A stretch of 64,000 bases of DNA from Sabethes cyaneus (GCF_943734655.1 NC_071353.1:147666043-147730042), one strand, 5' to 3'. Positions 32,468-44,165 are shown, numbered from the stretch's first letter. Notes: generated by a model from the letters alone, not told the origin. A program made the numbers and translations.

Positions 32468-33673
32468 TTATTTTAAATCGTAAGAATCTTCGTAATTTTT
32501 ACCTTTAAGTAGTTTAAGTGTCCACTGTTGCACTTCTAGCTTTAGGCCAACTAATTCTAAGTATATATTTAATATAATTTTAAAATAACTCAAATGGAGC
32601 GAATCACTGAAAACACGTCTATACTGCACGAGCGTTTTATAGAAAAGAGAATAAATGATATATTTTATCTGACGTTTTGGGTATGCGAACTCGCCGCTGT
32701 CACTGACGTTGAAGCGACGCTTCGACGGATGTAGTCCGGAGTCCTCCGGAACTTCACTCTTCTCTCTTACGTCGAGCAAGGCCATCCGTGACACCGGTCG
32801 AACCAGGGTCTTTGTACCGATCTTCACAACCGCTCGCCGGCTGCGGCCATCTGGATGTTGGATTGTGCGGACGATTCTCCCTCGTTTCCATCCGCCACGC
32901 TTTGCTGGGTCGGCGACCATTACCAAATCGCCAGTATCTAGCTCTCGTGTTTCAATGAACCATTTTCCTTGTCGACGAATTACCGGCAGATATTCGGTTA
33001 GGCAAGTTGCCAAAATAACCCTAATTGACGTTGAATGATGTCCCAAGATCTTACAAGTATCTTTCGAAGGACCAGCTCGTTGGATTGTTCTAGGGCTAAC
33101 ATCTTCCCTTCTTCGTCCGGTCTTTTTACCCCGTTCGTGCTCAGCATCAGGAAGTGGTTTGGTGTGAGCGCTTCTGCCTCTTCCGACTCGAGAGATAGAT
33201 ACGTCAGCGGCCTTGAGTTTACCATGTATTCAGCCTCCACGACCAGTGTCTGCAGCCCCTCATCGTCTAGTTTTCCTTCGGCATATGCGTCACCCATAGC
33301 CGCTTTGAGTGTACCAAGCGTTCCCAGGCGCCACCCATGTGTGGTGCTCCCGGTGGTATGAAATTCCACTTTGTGCTGGCACTAGTGAAAGTTGTGGATA
33401 GTCCCAGGTTTATCTGATCCTGCAGTCCCTGGAAATTTGTACCGTTGTCACTGATGAATTCCGCTGGCGGTCCCCGGCGACCCACAAAAAACGACGAACG
33501 CACGAGATGCATGACTCTGTTGATAGCGTGTAGGCGACTTCAAGGTGGACGGCTCGCATCGTCAGGCAATCCGCAAAATCAGCAAAAGCGCAATCCAGCG
33601 CTTGCCGTTGGATCACCCCCATTTTACCAGCAGTGGTCCGAAGTAATCTAGCCCTGTGTAGGTGAAGGGTCAT
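32468..33673 (-). pseudogene. BEL/Pao integrase core and C-terminal domain, frameshifted
   Basis: Four overlapping frames: EFISDNGTNFQGLQDQINLG gives the core DN motif; VEAEYMVNSRPLTYLSLESE and ALTPNHFLML follow; the tail has LDTGDLVMVADPAKRGGWKR with GRIVRTIQHPDGRSRRAVVK, the DUF5641-like domain. Every junction needs a frame change. Confidence 0.85.
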
Positions 33674-34854
33674 TCATGATGTGCCAGGCGTGCTACTGGA
33701 AGAGGCGCCATCGGTGGGACTGATGGTCGTGCTTGATGAAGCTTACAGTAATTGCAATCACGCTTCGCCTTCTTTATTACCAAGCGGAGCCTAGGAATTG
33801 TGTATAGCTGGCGCATCTCGTTGACAACTGTCTCCACATTTCCATGACGATAGTAGCGATGGTAGCGATTTACCAAGAGTTCAGTAGCACGGTGTCTTCT
33901 CGGAAGGATCAAAGGATGTCGCACTTCGTAAACAAAACTTTTCGCAGTGTCGATCCTGCCGCGCTCGCGCAGCAAACCATGTTCATCCAACATTGGCATT
34001 AAGTGGTAAATGGAACTGTTCTTCCCGATGGCTCCTTGCCCCGGTTCGTTCGCAACTTTTTTCAATAATGCCGCGACTTCATCTGCGTAGACCTCCCGTT
34101 GCACTAGCTTAAAGATAGTTTTTTCCGCTTGTTGAAGTTCTTCCTGCTGCAAATCTCTGGAGTATTTCGACTGTTTCTTGGGCGTATTATGCAGGAATCG
34201 CAGCGCGTAGGCGGTGGCGCGTTGCAGTCTATCCCAACAGGCAAACCGCTCGAAATCTATAGCTGGTTCGAAGGCCCTGTGATGCAGAACCGAGACACGA
34301 ATTTTTTCTGTAGTGGCGGTCAGTGGATCTTTGACCCGTGGCCATTCTTCTTCTGTAAGTTGTAGAAAGTGGGGTCCCGTAAACCAGCTGCTATTCTTGT
34401 TGAAGTATGGGCCGCTTCCCCATTTCGTTGCTTCGTCCGCCGGGTTGGACTTTGTCGGTACCCATCGCCATTGAGCTGACGTTGTCGATTCCAGGATCTC
34501 GCCTACTCGGAAGGAGACGAACTGTCGATAGTTTCGTGGATCGGATTTGATCCAAGATAGTGCTGTTCTGGAATCTGTCCAGTAGAGAACCCTGGATACT
34601 TGAATTTTGAGTTGCTCTAGGATGAATTCCGCCCATCTTGTGCCTAGTACACATGCTTGCAGCTCCAATCTGGGAATGGACCATGGTCTCAATGGAGCGA
34701 CTTTTGATTTAGTAGCAATTAAACTGCACTGCGGAGTGCCATTCTTGGAGAAAGTGCGTAGATAGACCGCACAAGAATACGCTACCCCGCTGGCGTCTAC
34801 GAATATATGGTCGGTTATTTGGTCGATCATCTGAATCCATCTCTGCCACTTCAT
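33670..34854 (-). CDS. BEL/Pao RNase H and integrase zinc-binding region (open frame)
   Basis: A 394-codon frame. RNase H residues are visible as FVDASGVAYSCAVYLR and YWTDSRTALSWI, with the RVGEILE Glu region. The integrase N-terminal HHCC domain reads HPLILPRRHRATELLVNRYH and then CNYCKLHQARP. No upstream RT is joined in frame, so it is a relic of pol. Confidence 0.85.
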   Translation of the reverse strand: MKWQRWIQMIDQITDHIFVDASGVAYSCAVYLRTFSKNGTPQCSLIATKSKVAPLRPWSIPRLELQACVLGTRWAEFILEQLKIQVSRVLYWTDSRTALSWIKSDPRNYRQFVSFRVGEILESTTSAQWRWVPTKSNPADEATKWGSGPYFNKNSSWFTGPHFLQLTEEEWPRVKDPLTATTEKIRVSVLHHRAFEPAIDFERFACWDRLQRATAYALRFLHNTPKKQSKYSRDLQQEELQQAEKTIFKLVQREVYADEVAALLKKVANEPGQGAIGKNSSIYHLMPMLDEHGLLRERGRIDTAKSFVYEVRHPLILPRRHRATELLVNRYHRYYRHGNVETVVNEMRQLYTIPRLRLVIKKAKRDCNYCKLHQARPSVPPMAPLPVARLAHHE

Positions 34855-35690
34855 ATAAACTTCGTCGCTAACTTGCTCGTCCTATCCTGTACCTTCTCGC
34901 CACAAGTCAAAACCTTGCCGTGGATAATAAATGGCAAGAGCAAGCCTAACGGATCAAATAGCGTCATCACGCATCGTATCACCTGCCTCTTTGTTGGGCG
35001 CGTAGCTGTGCGAATTAGTGTATGGACTTTCTCACTCATCGTTGTCGATGAAACTAAGTTCATCACTGGAAGGGCACCACAGCATGCCAAGTACTCTTTC
35101 TGTTTTCCCAGTTTCAATGAGCTTCAGTTGCTTATCTGCTTCAGGCTGAGTTTCTCCCAACTTGCTCAATACCGTGTCGCTGTTTGATCGCCAGTTGTGC
35201 AGTTTGAATCCGGCGCTGCCGTGTACGTATCTCACATCTCTGGCTACCTTCGCTGCTTCTTCCACTGAGCTAAAGCTTGCAAGATAATCGTCTACATAGT
35301 GGTCGTTAATAATCGCCTTCGCTGCCTCAGGATACTTTTCCGAATGTTGTTCAGCGTTTCGATTCTTTACGAATTGTGGCGAGACTGGCGAGGAGGTGCT
35401 TCCGAATATAGCGACATCCATCATGAAGACCGCAGGCTTCTAGGACGGATCGCTGCGCCATAAGAACAGCTGAAATATCTTATCTGCATTTCTAATTCTG
35501 ATCTGGTGGAACATCTCCTGAACATCTGAGCTGATTGCCACCCTGTACAAACGAAAGCGTAATAGAACACCTAGTTACGAGGAGAGTTGATCTGGGCCCT
35601 TCAACATTGTGCTATTCAGGGATACGCCTTTTACTTTTGCGGCCGCATCCCACACAATGCGGGTCTTCCCCGGTTTCTTGCTCCTGCTAG
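34851..35690 (-). pseudogene. BEL/Pao reverse transcriptase, N-terminal and palm part, broken
   Basis: The palm frame contains NDHYVDDYLASFSSVEEAAK with the YVDD catalytic site. Upstream pieces in the same orientation carry QEMFHQIRIRNADK and the start of the RT, separated by stops near 35440 and 35580. Downstream the frame shifts near 35100. Confidence 0.82.
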
Positions 35691-35704
35691 TAAATACCAT
35701 TTCT

Positions 35705-35809
35705 CAAAATTTTCTCATACGTCCGCCATCTTTCAAATCGGTCCGCGGGTCGCACGAATTATCTTGAAGGGCCACATGCGGACCGCGGGCCGCAGCTTGG
35801 TCATCACTG
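35705..35809. mobile_element. hAT-type element end (GCGGACCGCGGGCCGCA...CACTG)
   Basis: The 105-bp piece ends GCAGCTTGGTCATCACTG and has GGGCCACATGCGGACCGCGG inside. It resembles the end of widespread hAT non-autonomous elements. The other end and the TSD are missing. Confidence 0.55.
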
Positions 35810-36059
35810 CTCTAGGATGTCGTTCTGACATTTCTGCCAACTTATTGGATTTTCGGACCACTATGTGTGGTCGGAATCAGTGTTTAAAAAACAACCGCGC
35901 CGCGGTGTGCATCAGGATACGCAACAGCAAGCACGTGAAGTGGCATAGGATGCCGCCTTATCCGTTGTGCTGGCGACGACGACAACCAGCACGCACTGAA
36001 CCAATATGCGGACGACGGGACGAGTCATTCGTGATCCTCTTGCGACAAGGCTAGGTCAA

Positions 36060-37600
36060 TGGCGCAGTTCATAGGCGACAGCGGAGTTAAAATTAAGGTG
36101 AGTTAAGATCCAGTTCCATGCATATAGTGAGTCAGTTGGAACTCAACACCGCTGGTGCAGTGCGGCGCACGCCAACACAACTGGCAGTTCCACCAGTAGG
36201 AGTTGAAGAAGCAGGAGCAGTCGGTGGAGAGGCAGAAGGTGAAAATAATATCAGTGGAAGAGCAACGTTGTTGGTAGGTAACCGTTTACAGGTTCAACAG
36301 GTTCACCGTTAGTATGAGGTCGAGGTAGAGGCGTCATAGAACATGATTACTCCGGATATCGGTGGAGCTACGGAAACACACAACCAGAGGAGCATTACAC
36401 ACATTACGCATCGTGATGGGGTAATCGGAGCAGAACGGACCACAGACGGCTAGATGGTACACAACAATCGACCACAAATCCAAACGGCTAACTCAACCGC
36501 TTGTCGGGAAAAGGGAGAGCAGTTCAACTAATTAAGGGTCGATCTGCTATACCACTTGTTAGGACGAGAAGCTAGGCCCACAGAAAGAGGTGACGTTATG
36601 CTGAAAGCCATTCACAACTGGTCATTCAAGTTTAGAGGTGAGAAGGACATTACTTCTTTGAACGTTTTCCTGGACAGAGTCGAGACATTCGTCTGATCGG
36701 AAGACGTGACCGATGAGCTGCTCGTAGTCGGCTTCAGTCAAACAGCTGCTGCAAGAAGACGCCAGGGCAATGACGCAAGGCAGCCTAGCATCATGGGAAG
36801 CTTTGAAACGGGAAGTACGGGGAAAATTTCTGCCGAGTCAATACGCGCATATTTTACGATTCGATGCAAGTTTCCGGTATCAAGGTTGGAACGAACCATA
36901 CGCCAAGTTTTACCGAAACATTTCAGCTTTGTTTCGCTTTGTGTCTCCACCGATGCAGGAAGAGGACAAGTTCTTCATTGTAAAGAAAAACATGAGCGAG
37001 GACTATGCAGTAATTGTCCGCACAACGCGTTGCTTAAACCAAACTTCGCAACTTCAACCGTGCCGCAAAGGCAAGCGACGTCAGCACAGCAATATCTACG
37101 TCTGGGAAGAGTGCACGCGATTGAGCTAGAAGAGGAGAAATTTGCAGAAGCTAATAAAGTCTTGAAACGAAATGGCAGAAGAGAAAACTTGCCAAAAAAC
37201 ATTAATTCGTGGCACAACCGGCCGCAAACACAGCAGAGACAATCGCCAACAGCATCAGAGCAATGGACACGACCGATGCCGGAATCACACACGCCGCAAG
37301 AATTGGCAAGCCATGCCGAATAGGATGCAGGAGGCGCCACAGGATTGTGAAATGCAGGTACCGTCGATTGTTGGATTGATTTGTTGGAATTGTGATGAAG
37401 AAGGACATCGCTTCATGGAATGGCCGAAAGTGTGTACATTTGGGGAAAGATCCCGGAAAACTGGTTTTCGGGGAATTGCCACATTCGCGGAAACATCTTT
37501 CGAAGCGAATTTTGACGAAATGGATTTCGGGGAAGAGTTATACAATCAGATGGCTACCTTAAAGCTTTTCTTTCGTATATTACCTACAAAGATTTGACAT
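36060..37600 (+). pseudogene. Ty3/gypsy-type gag, degenerate
   Basis: The plus strand frame 36770-37129 has ASWEALKREVRGKFLPSQYA, FDASFRYQGWNEPYAKFYRN and SALFRFVSPPMQEEDKFFIV, typical of gypsy-type capsid regions. The frame 37172-37597 contains the zinc knuckle CWNCDEEGHRFMEW, in which the last Cys of CX2CX4HX4C is Trp. Leader-like sequence lies upstream (35900-36110). Frames are shifted against each other and no protease or RT follows: the zinc-finger gene starts on the other strand at 37658. Confidence 0.75.
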
Positions 37601-37657
37601 AAAAAAGCGATTACAGTTATTAACAGATCATTTTTATGCAAGTTTGTGACAATCTAA

Positions 37658-38982
37658 TCAGCTGCCGCCCACGTCACTGGGTTGTAAATGTATAAGATCG
37701 ATAAGACCCCATAGTGCAGCATAGGACGCCTCCGATCGATCTTCTTTGACATGCACAAGCTGGTGCCGGTTTCGAGAACTAGAATCCGCGAATGCTCGTC
37801 CGCACCGTTCACATTTGAAAGGTTTTTCTCCGGTGTGAGCCCGGACATGTAGCAACATAGAAGCATTCGTGCGGAATGCTTTATCACAGATACGACACAC
37901 ATATGGTTTTTCATTTTTGTGTATCGCCATGTGCACTTTCAGCGTTGACTTGTGTGCAAAAGAATTTCCGCAAACATCACACCTGTAAAGTTTTTCACCG
38001 GTATGAGTGCGAAGGTGCATCAGCAAATGGTAATTTCTGTAAAATCCTTTGTCACAAATGGTGCACTTTAGCGGCCGTTCGCTGGAGTGCGTTTTCATGT
38101 GATTTTGCAGGATCGATAGGTGAATAAACTTTTTACTACAGATTTTACACTCGAACAAGTCTTGTCCCGTGTGCATTCGCTGATGTCTAGTAAGGTACCC
38201 CTTTGAACTGTATCGCTTCTTACAAACTTCACATTGGAAGGACGGTTTACGGTCTTTTCCGCACACGTTACATTTGTTGGACCTTTCGTCGGTATCGGAA
38301 TGAACGAATTCTTCGCCAGAGGTGCAACAACACGCGTCGGGATGAACAGTCGTATGCAGTAATTTATGGGATTGCAAGCTTGATATCTGTGTGAATACCT
38401 TTCCACAAATATCACATTTAAAAGGTTTTTCGCCAGTATGAGTGCGAATGTGTTGCTTCAGATTAGGATTACTAAAAAATCTTTTGCCACAGATATCGCA
38501 CTCGTGCCGTCTCTCAGTTATATGTGCTATCATATGCGTCTTAAGTCGTGATTTGACTACATACGTTTTATCACAAATGTCACACCTGTACCAATCTTGT
38601 CCTGTGTGCCACCGCTGGTGGTCAGACAGTTTCTGCTTTGATCTGTATATTTTTGTACAAATTTCACACTGGAAGCAGCTTGCATGCGACGACTTGTGCA
38701 GGTTCCGGGCACTGAGACTGCAGAATGCTTTCCCACACACGTCGCATTTGAAAGGCCTCTCGCCGGTGTGCAAGCGTAGATGAATTCTCATTTCGTATAT
38801 TCGTGCGAATACTTTGCCACATATTTCGCATTCGTTTGGGCTGCTGGTATCGAGCGTTCTTGAACTGGCATTATCGGGCGCTTTAATCGGCTTGTTTGGA
38901 CTAAAATCAAGTGACATGTTAGTGAAATTAGGCGGATAGAAGTGTAAACTTACCTGTGAATGTTATTCTCGGAAATATCCAT
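37658..38982 (-). CDS. C2H2 zinc-finger protein, twelve fingers in two clusters
   Basis: Putative DNA-binding transcription factor. The best model has a 29-nt first coding exon, 38954-38982 (MDISENNIH), a 53-bp intron (GTAAGT...CTAAC branch-like...TTTTAG) and a second exon, 37658-38900, giving 423 residues. The alternative is a single exon from the ATG at 38917, which would lie inside that intron. Fingers 1-6 begin at CEICGKVFARIYEMRIHLRL and end with CDICGKVFTQISSLQSHKLL. A linker with a degenerate CNVCGKDRKPSF follows. Fingers 7-12 start at CEVCKKRYSSKGYLTRHQRM and end at CERCGRAFADSSSRNRHQLV. TGEKPF/TGERPF linkers occur between several fingers. No ZAD or BTB domain is present. It is not recognisable as a named gene. 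Confidence 0.9.
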
Positions 38983-38984
38983 AT

Positions 38985-39505
38985 TTATTAGATTCATATA
39001 TCGGAATATTTTGTAATAACACCATTAATAAATTCAGTATAATACAAAACTTGCTAAAACATAAACGAAACGTTCTTACGATTCTTACACATTAGACATT
39101 ACACTCTTAAAAGCCTCCTAAGCTAACGTGATTTGTTTACATTTTTCTAGTTGCGCCTTAATCGCGAATCACCGGAATCACCAGAGATGCCATATTTTCT
39201 AAAAAAAAATGTCTGCAGCTGTTCGAAACCCGAAAAAAAATCGAGCAGTTTTCCGGCTACTCGAATTTTCTGGTTTAAAATTAAAAATAATCTGCAAAAT
39301 CTGCACACTTTTTCAGGGAAGTCTGTGAAAGTTTAAAGAGCTTTTAACAAAAACCTGCACCAAAACAATAACAGACTTTGTAACAGTTTTTATAATTGCA
39401 AATATCTGCAATTTTATAATGATCTGCCAGCTCTGCAAGACGACTCCAAAAATCTGAAAAAACTGCTCTCAAAATATTGTGAATTGCAAGAAAAATTGTC
39501 CAATC
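38985..39505. other. 5' flank of the zinc-finger gene; no further gene
   Basis: AT-rich. The part 39180-39480 holds repeated AATCTGCA/ATCTGAA-type runs similar to the interior of the hAT MITE at 56896-57186, so it may be a decayed relative. Confidence 0.35.
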
Positions 39506-39508
39506 AAT

Positions 39509-39660
39509 AAGTGCGCAATCGCTCATAAAAGTGCTATTTTAGCTTAAATCGTTTCGGTCTCTTCGGCGCACTTATTGCTTGGAAGATAACGAAAAAGTGC
39601 GCCGAAGGTACCGAAACGATTTAATGCAAAATAGCACTTTTATGAGCGATATCGCACTTT
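39509..39660. mobile_element. palindromic MITE (AAGTGCG family), copy 2
   Basis: Arms AAGTGCGCAATCGCTCATAA and the inverse TTATGAGCGATATCGCACTT; the centre has TCGTTTCGGTCTCTTCGGCG and its inverse. Homologous to 15672-15822; both copies are followed by CTTGCAAT-containing flanks. Confidence 0.78.
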
Positions 39661-39749
39661 GGGTGGTACAATTTTCCTTGCAATTGACAATAATTTTCAC
39701 GTCGAAATTACGTGAAAAGTTATGTGATTATTTTAGTTGAATCAACATA

Positions 39750-41224
39750 CAGTCAACTTTCGTTCGTTGGGCTATCTTTAACTGGGCTACGTTTTAATCG
39801 GGCTCCCGTTAATTGGGCTATAGCCCATCTAAAACGAAGTCAAACGTCATTTCTGACAACGTATTTTTTCTTCCGAGGGGCTCTTGAATATAGTTCATTT
39901 AAGTGTGGAAAATAATTTATATAGAAAATATTAAAATTAATTGAATGGAACACAATTGCATCATATCGTTTTCCGATCCCTTATGAACTTGACCCTCCTA
40001 TTTTTAGCATCACGGTGAAACAGTTAAAAATGCCAATATATATTAACATTGTAGCATGAAATTCAGCTATATACTTATTAAACAATCTAGAACTAAATTT
40101 CAACAATGAAAAGATTAGGTTCCACTTTGATTCTGTATTTAATATAAGTGTATATTTTTATAAACCTTTCTGCGACGATTTCGACAAAAACAATCGATAT
40201 ATTGCGGTTATTTACATAAATTTTCATCCTGTTGCGGCGGTAGTCCGCATCGTCAATCACCGCAACGAGAACAAGAAAAGGTGGCCAAATATTTTTTGGT
40301 TTATATGTGCAAATGTTACTGATGCTTTAGCAACTAAAACTACACTCAAAATAATCCACACGTCCTTTCCACGTGAAAAATCACGTAAATTTCTCTACAG
40401 GGATTTACGTGACTTTCAGGTGATTGTTATTGGGAAAAATAATAACATCTATCTGATTTTCACGTTAACGCATTAGTATGCGTGCAAACTACCTGAAAAT
40501 CACGTAAATAGTACAGGAAAAACTGGGTGGAAAATATTCACATAACTTTTCAGGTAACTTCGACGTGAAATATATTTTGAGTGTACCATAAAAAGCTTCT
40601 TTTAGCCTCTTACATTCAAGAATCTGTTTTATATAAATTCACTGAATATCATAAGTATAAAAATTGGCGTAAATAGTAGCAAAATTTAAGAAGTACGGAA
40701 TGATGATGCAAATATCTAAACAATAGAAATTGATCTATTTGTATGGCAGCTCTGAACAAAAGCACATCCTTCAATATTTGGCGAACTCAGCATTGGGCGA
40801 TAATGTATCGATATCACTGGTATCGACATTTGTGGACGATATTTCGATAGAGATTTTTTCGAAATATAGTTAATTTCGGCATGCATATAAATAAATACAA
40901 CAGCTCTGTAAATGTTAACACGTTATACAGAGTGTTATAAAATAAATGTAAAATGCAGATCGTCACGTGATGCGAGCAATTTTGCTGATTATGCTTTCAA
41001 CTGAGTATACGTATCGATATGTGAAAAATATCGATATTCAATTAACGAAAATTCGTCAGCTTCGCTCAATATAGAATTATTTTGACAGCTTGCTGTAAAC
41101 TTTCCGAGAATGAAAAGATTTCTTGCAAAGCACAATATCCATCGGTTTTAACATCTCAGCCCAATTAACGAAAGTCTTTCACTAAACGGGCTAAGAGCTT
41201 AGTGCAATTAGCGAAAGTTGACTG
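39750..41224. mobile_element. pogo/Tc1-type non-autonomous element, TA target
   Basis: TIR CAGTCAACTTTCG at both ends with TA on both sides. Subterminal AATTGGGCT/AGCCCAATT motifs are repeated. The element is 1.47 kb, no transposase was seen, and it contains another MITE at 40343-40583. Confidence 0.8.
40343..40583. mobile_element. TA-target MITE with CACTCAAAATA ends
   Basis: 241 bp, TA at both sides, TIRs CACTCAAAATAAT / ATATATTTTGAGTG. The inner part carries ACGTGAAAAT-type inverted motifs. It sits inside the pogo-like element. Confidence 0.8.
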
Positions 41225-41261
41225 TATATAGAATGCCAGTGTCGCTGCAGTGCACTATTAT

Positions 41262-41544
41262 CACAGAGAACAGATTAACAGGCTCGAAAGAAGTAATCGA
41301 TTTTTTGTGTGTAAAATCTGCCGGTAGCGCCCTCCAGAAATAGTTTGCCAAACGCATCAAAAAATATCCATGTACCTTTATCAATATTTCTTTGTGCTGG
41401 AGTTACATAGCAGCGATGGCAGCGACATCAAGATTTAGTTTGCCACTTAGGGCTCGAGGGGTGCTCTATTGAAGGATTACTCGTAGATTACATAAAAACC
41501 TTTTACACACTTTTTGTCAATTACCTGGTAGTCTGTTCTCTGTG
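41262..41544. mobile_element. MITE with CACAGAGAACAGA ends, copy 1
   Basis: CACAGAGAACAGA at the left and TCTGTTCTCTGTG at the right. A related copy lies at 63567-63893. TSD unclear. Confidence 0.65.
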
Positions 41545-41554
41545 CTAAGAAGTA

Positions 41555-41959
41555 CCGTGGACCCCCGTTCGTTTGACCATTTTTAATCTGAACACTTTTT
41601 AATTTGAACCCCGTTGGTTTGCACGACGTGCAAATTAAAAATGGTTCAAACGTCATTCTCAACATTAAATCATTTGTTTATGCAGACAATGCACATAAAC
41701 ACGATTTGTTTGTACTGGCCTAGCGTGTTTAATCGGTTTAACATTTCTTTTTCCTAACGCTTAAGATAGAAATCCGATCGGAAAATGCATAATATTCGCA
41801 CTTGCAACTGCCAACTAAAACAAACCACCAAAACAATAACAAAGAGCAGGGCGGCCAGTTCACACAGGTTTCAGCTTGTTCGGGTTACCAGTTGTTCAGA
41901 TTAAAAAGTAACCTCGTTAGTTTGCATGAGGAATCGTTCAAACGAACGGGGGTCCACTG
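41555..41959. mobile_element. pogo-like MITE (GTGGACCCCCGTTCGTTTG family), copy 1
   Basis: 405 bp with TA on both sides, TIR close to CAGTGGACCCCCGTTCGTTT. A second, about 403-bp copy lies at 57396-57798 with similar interior (GCACGACGTGCAAATTAAAA). Confidence 0.85.
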
Positions 41960-41964
41960 TACCA

Positions 41965-42150
41965 GAAAAAATCGAACCAGAAATATTACTGAATGCACGT
42001 GAAACTGTGGAATCCAGCTTGACCCGTACAGTAAGGTCTGTTAGATATGAGCTCAACCATGAAGTCAATCTATAAGATATACCGAGTTTAGAGAGCTTCT
42101 GCAAGAGTATTCGATGATCTACTGCAAGGGTGGATTGACCCAGCGGGCAA
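41965..42150 (-). pseudogene. short non-LTR RT fragment
   Basis: Minus strand AVDHRILLQKLSKLGISYRL followed by SWLSSYLTDLTVRVKLDSTV, the RT segment between the two Asp-bearing palm motifs. Nothing else of the element remains. Confidence 0.75.
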
Positions 42151-42221
42151 CCGGGCAAATGCCCGGTGGGCCCCAGTAAAAATTTCATCGTTACACAAAA
42201 TGAGATTTTCCAAAATTTTTA

Positions 42222-42470
42222 TTGCAGTTTAACTCTTTCTACGACTCACGAATGTTCAATTGCTGGGGCCCATGATTCATGAAATCAACCGATTTGATGA
42301 TTGAAAATTCAGCTTCAAATGGGACTATTGGGGCCCCGAACTTCAAACCAAAATTTCTCTTTCAATTGAACTTTTTCTATGACTCACGAATGTTCAATTG
42401 TTGAGGCCCCGTGATTCATGAAATCGTTTAAGTTGAGCTGTTGGGGCTCTAGCTCCGAAAATATTACCAG
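42222..42470. repeat. imperfect tandem repeat, about 135-bp unit
   Basis: GACTCACGAATGTTCAATTG and ATTCATGAAATC occur twice, near 42243 and 42378, in the same order and spacing. Confidence 0.75.
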
Positions 42471-42639
42471 CTTCAATTCTGAGTATTTAAAAGTAGAATT
42501 AGTATTTCATCCGCAGTTATTTGACTACTTATAAATATCGAACTGTCGGCTTAAGCTCCATACTTAGTTTACTTCAGTGGCGACGGTCCGTTATCGATCC
42601 TGCGCCGAATAAATTATTGTCCTCCAGTACTCAATCCTG

Positions 42640-44165
42640 GGTTACCTTTCTACAAACCCCTCGAACACCAGCTGAACGTGCATCACCCTCGATAGCGCAC
42701 ATTTATCAGTGCGATGTCTACTCCGAAGTCTACGGCCTCTTCTTGATTCTCTGCTTAAAATAATTTTGCCTACTCTTTCGTCGGGCATTCTAGTCACGTG
42801 ACCAGCCCAGCGCAGACTGCCACACTGTGCTATCTTCATTATAACAGCATATTTAAATTCTTAATACAGCTCGTGGTTCATGCGTCTGCGCTACACTCCA
42901 TTTTGGATTTTGCGTCAGTTATATGCGAATTTGCAAGCTACGGGACTTCAGCTACAAAATGTAATGCCTGCGTAAAGGCTAATTCGCCGCTGCAATTAGT
43001 CGTTTTATTTTGCGACTTACATCGTTGTCACATGTCACGAGCATACCAAAATATATTCAGTTCCTCTTCGACACCAACACCATTTGGATTTCCACGCCAT
43101 GTACTTCGCTGCTCTACTTTTGATTTCAGTGATATCGACGTCATCCGCAAAATCAAAAAGCACATGAGATCTCATCTGCTATTCTGACTCATAATTTTTA
43201 TTCATCCAGCGTCACACGAATCAACGTAACTAGTTCTGTGGGAAAACCATGTCCCAGCGTTAACTGTCACAGCTCATTTCGTTTGACTGAATCGTATGCC
43301 GCCTTGAAATTCATAAAAATATGATGAGTCTGCAAGTTGTACTCCCGGAACTCGTCAGTTACTAGACGCAGGGTGAATATCTGATCCATCGTGAAGCGAC
43401 CCTCATGAAAACCAGCTTGATACTCGCCGACGAAGAACTCAGCTAACGGACTCAGTCTAAAACACAGGATAGGCTAGGGATAGCGCCTTAAAGGCAAATT
43501 TGAGCAACGTAATGCCTCGATAGTTTTTACTCGCAAGTCGATGTCCGTTGGGACGGGAAATGAGACCAATCAACCACTCCACCGATATTTATTTTCCTCC
43601 CATATTCTGTTCCTGACAATGAGGTGGCGAATTGTTTCGTACAGCTGCTCGCTCCTCGCTTTTAGAAGTTCAGCCAGGATACCATCCTTTACAGCAACCT
43701 TACCGTTTTTCAGCTCACTGATTGCTCTTTTGACCACCTCCTGTGTTGATGGCTCCACAGTTTGGCCATTCTTATCATGTACCTGCTGATCTTCGTGTTT
43801 ACTTCTCTATTCAACAGCGTCTGAAAATACTCTTCCACCTGGCTGCTACCGTCGTTTTGTCAGTAAGCAGGTTGCCAGCACTATTATTGCACATCACAGG
43901 CATGGCAAAATTCTTGCATTTGACCGGTTTATAGAAACTCCGTGTGTGCGAACCTCTCCTCTGGACTGGCGAGCACGTGCTCTTCGTACTGACGTTTTTA
44001 GACGATGGGTTCTTTTTTCCGCAGCTCTACCAGGACGAACCAAAAAGATTCGCGCAGTCTCGGGCATTCCTCACATTGGAATCGTGTGAAGAAATTCTGC
44101 AGAGGATTCGCGCAAAATATCTTGCTTATAGAAGCAGGATTCTTATTGGAGAATCCAAGAGTTGA
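42640..44165 (-). pseudogene. degenerate RTE-like non-LTR element
   Basis: Minus-strand pieces in order: EPSTQEVVKRAISELKNGKV (43758), EYQAGFHEGRFTMDQIFTLR (about 43430), FMNFKAAYDSVKRNEL (about 43290), FDFADDVDI (about 43150), and the C-terminal SLRWAGHVTRMPDERVGKII (42830). Stops and frame changes occur throughout. Confidence 0.75.

Larger units (their letters stand above)
32468..35690 (-). mobile_element. second BEL/Pao element, 5'-truncated
   Basis: Minus strand order: RT (35424 down to about 34850, with an extension to about 35690 that reads RIVWDAAAKVKGVSLNSTML then KGPDQLSS), RNase H and integrase zinc region (33670-34854), integrase core in pieces (33267-33673), and the DUF5641-like tail (32468-33046). 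Gag, protease and the 5' LTR are absent. Frame changes near 35120-35030, 33670, 33500-33270 and 33000 break it. It belongs to a different BEL lineage from the copy at 5.7-12 kb, as the protein segments differ clearly. Confidence 0.88.
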
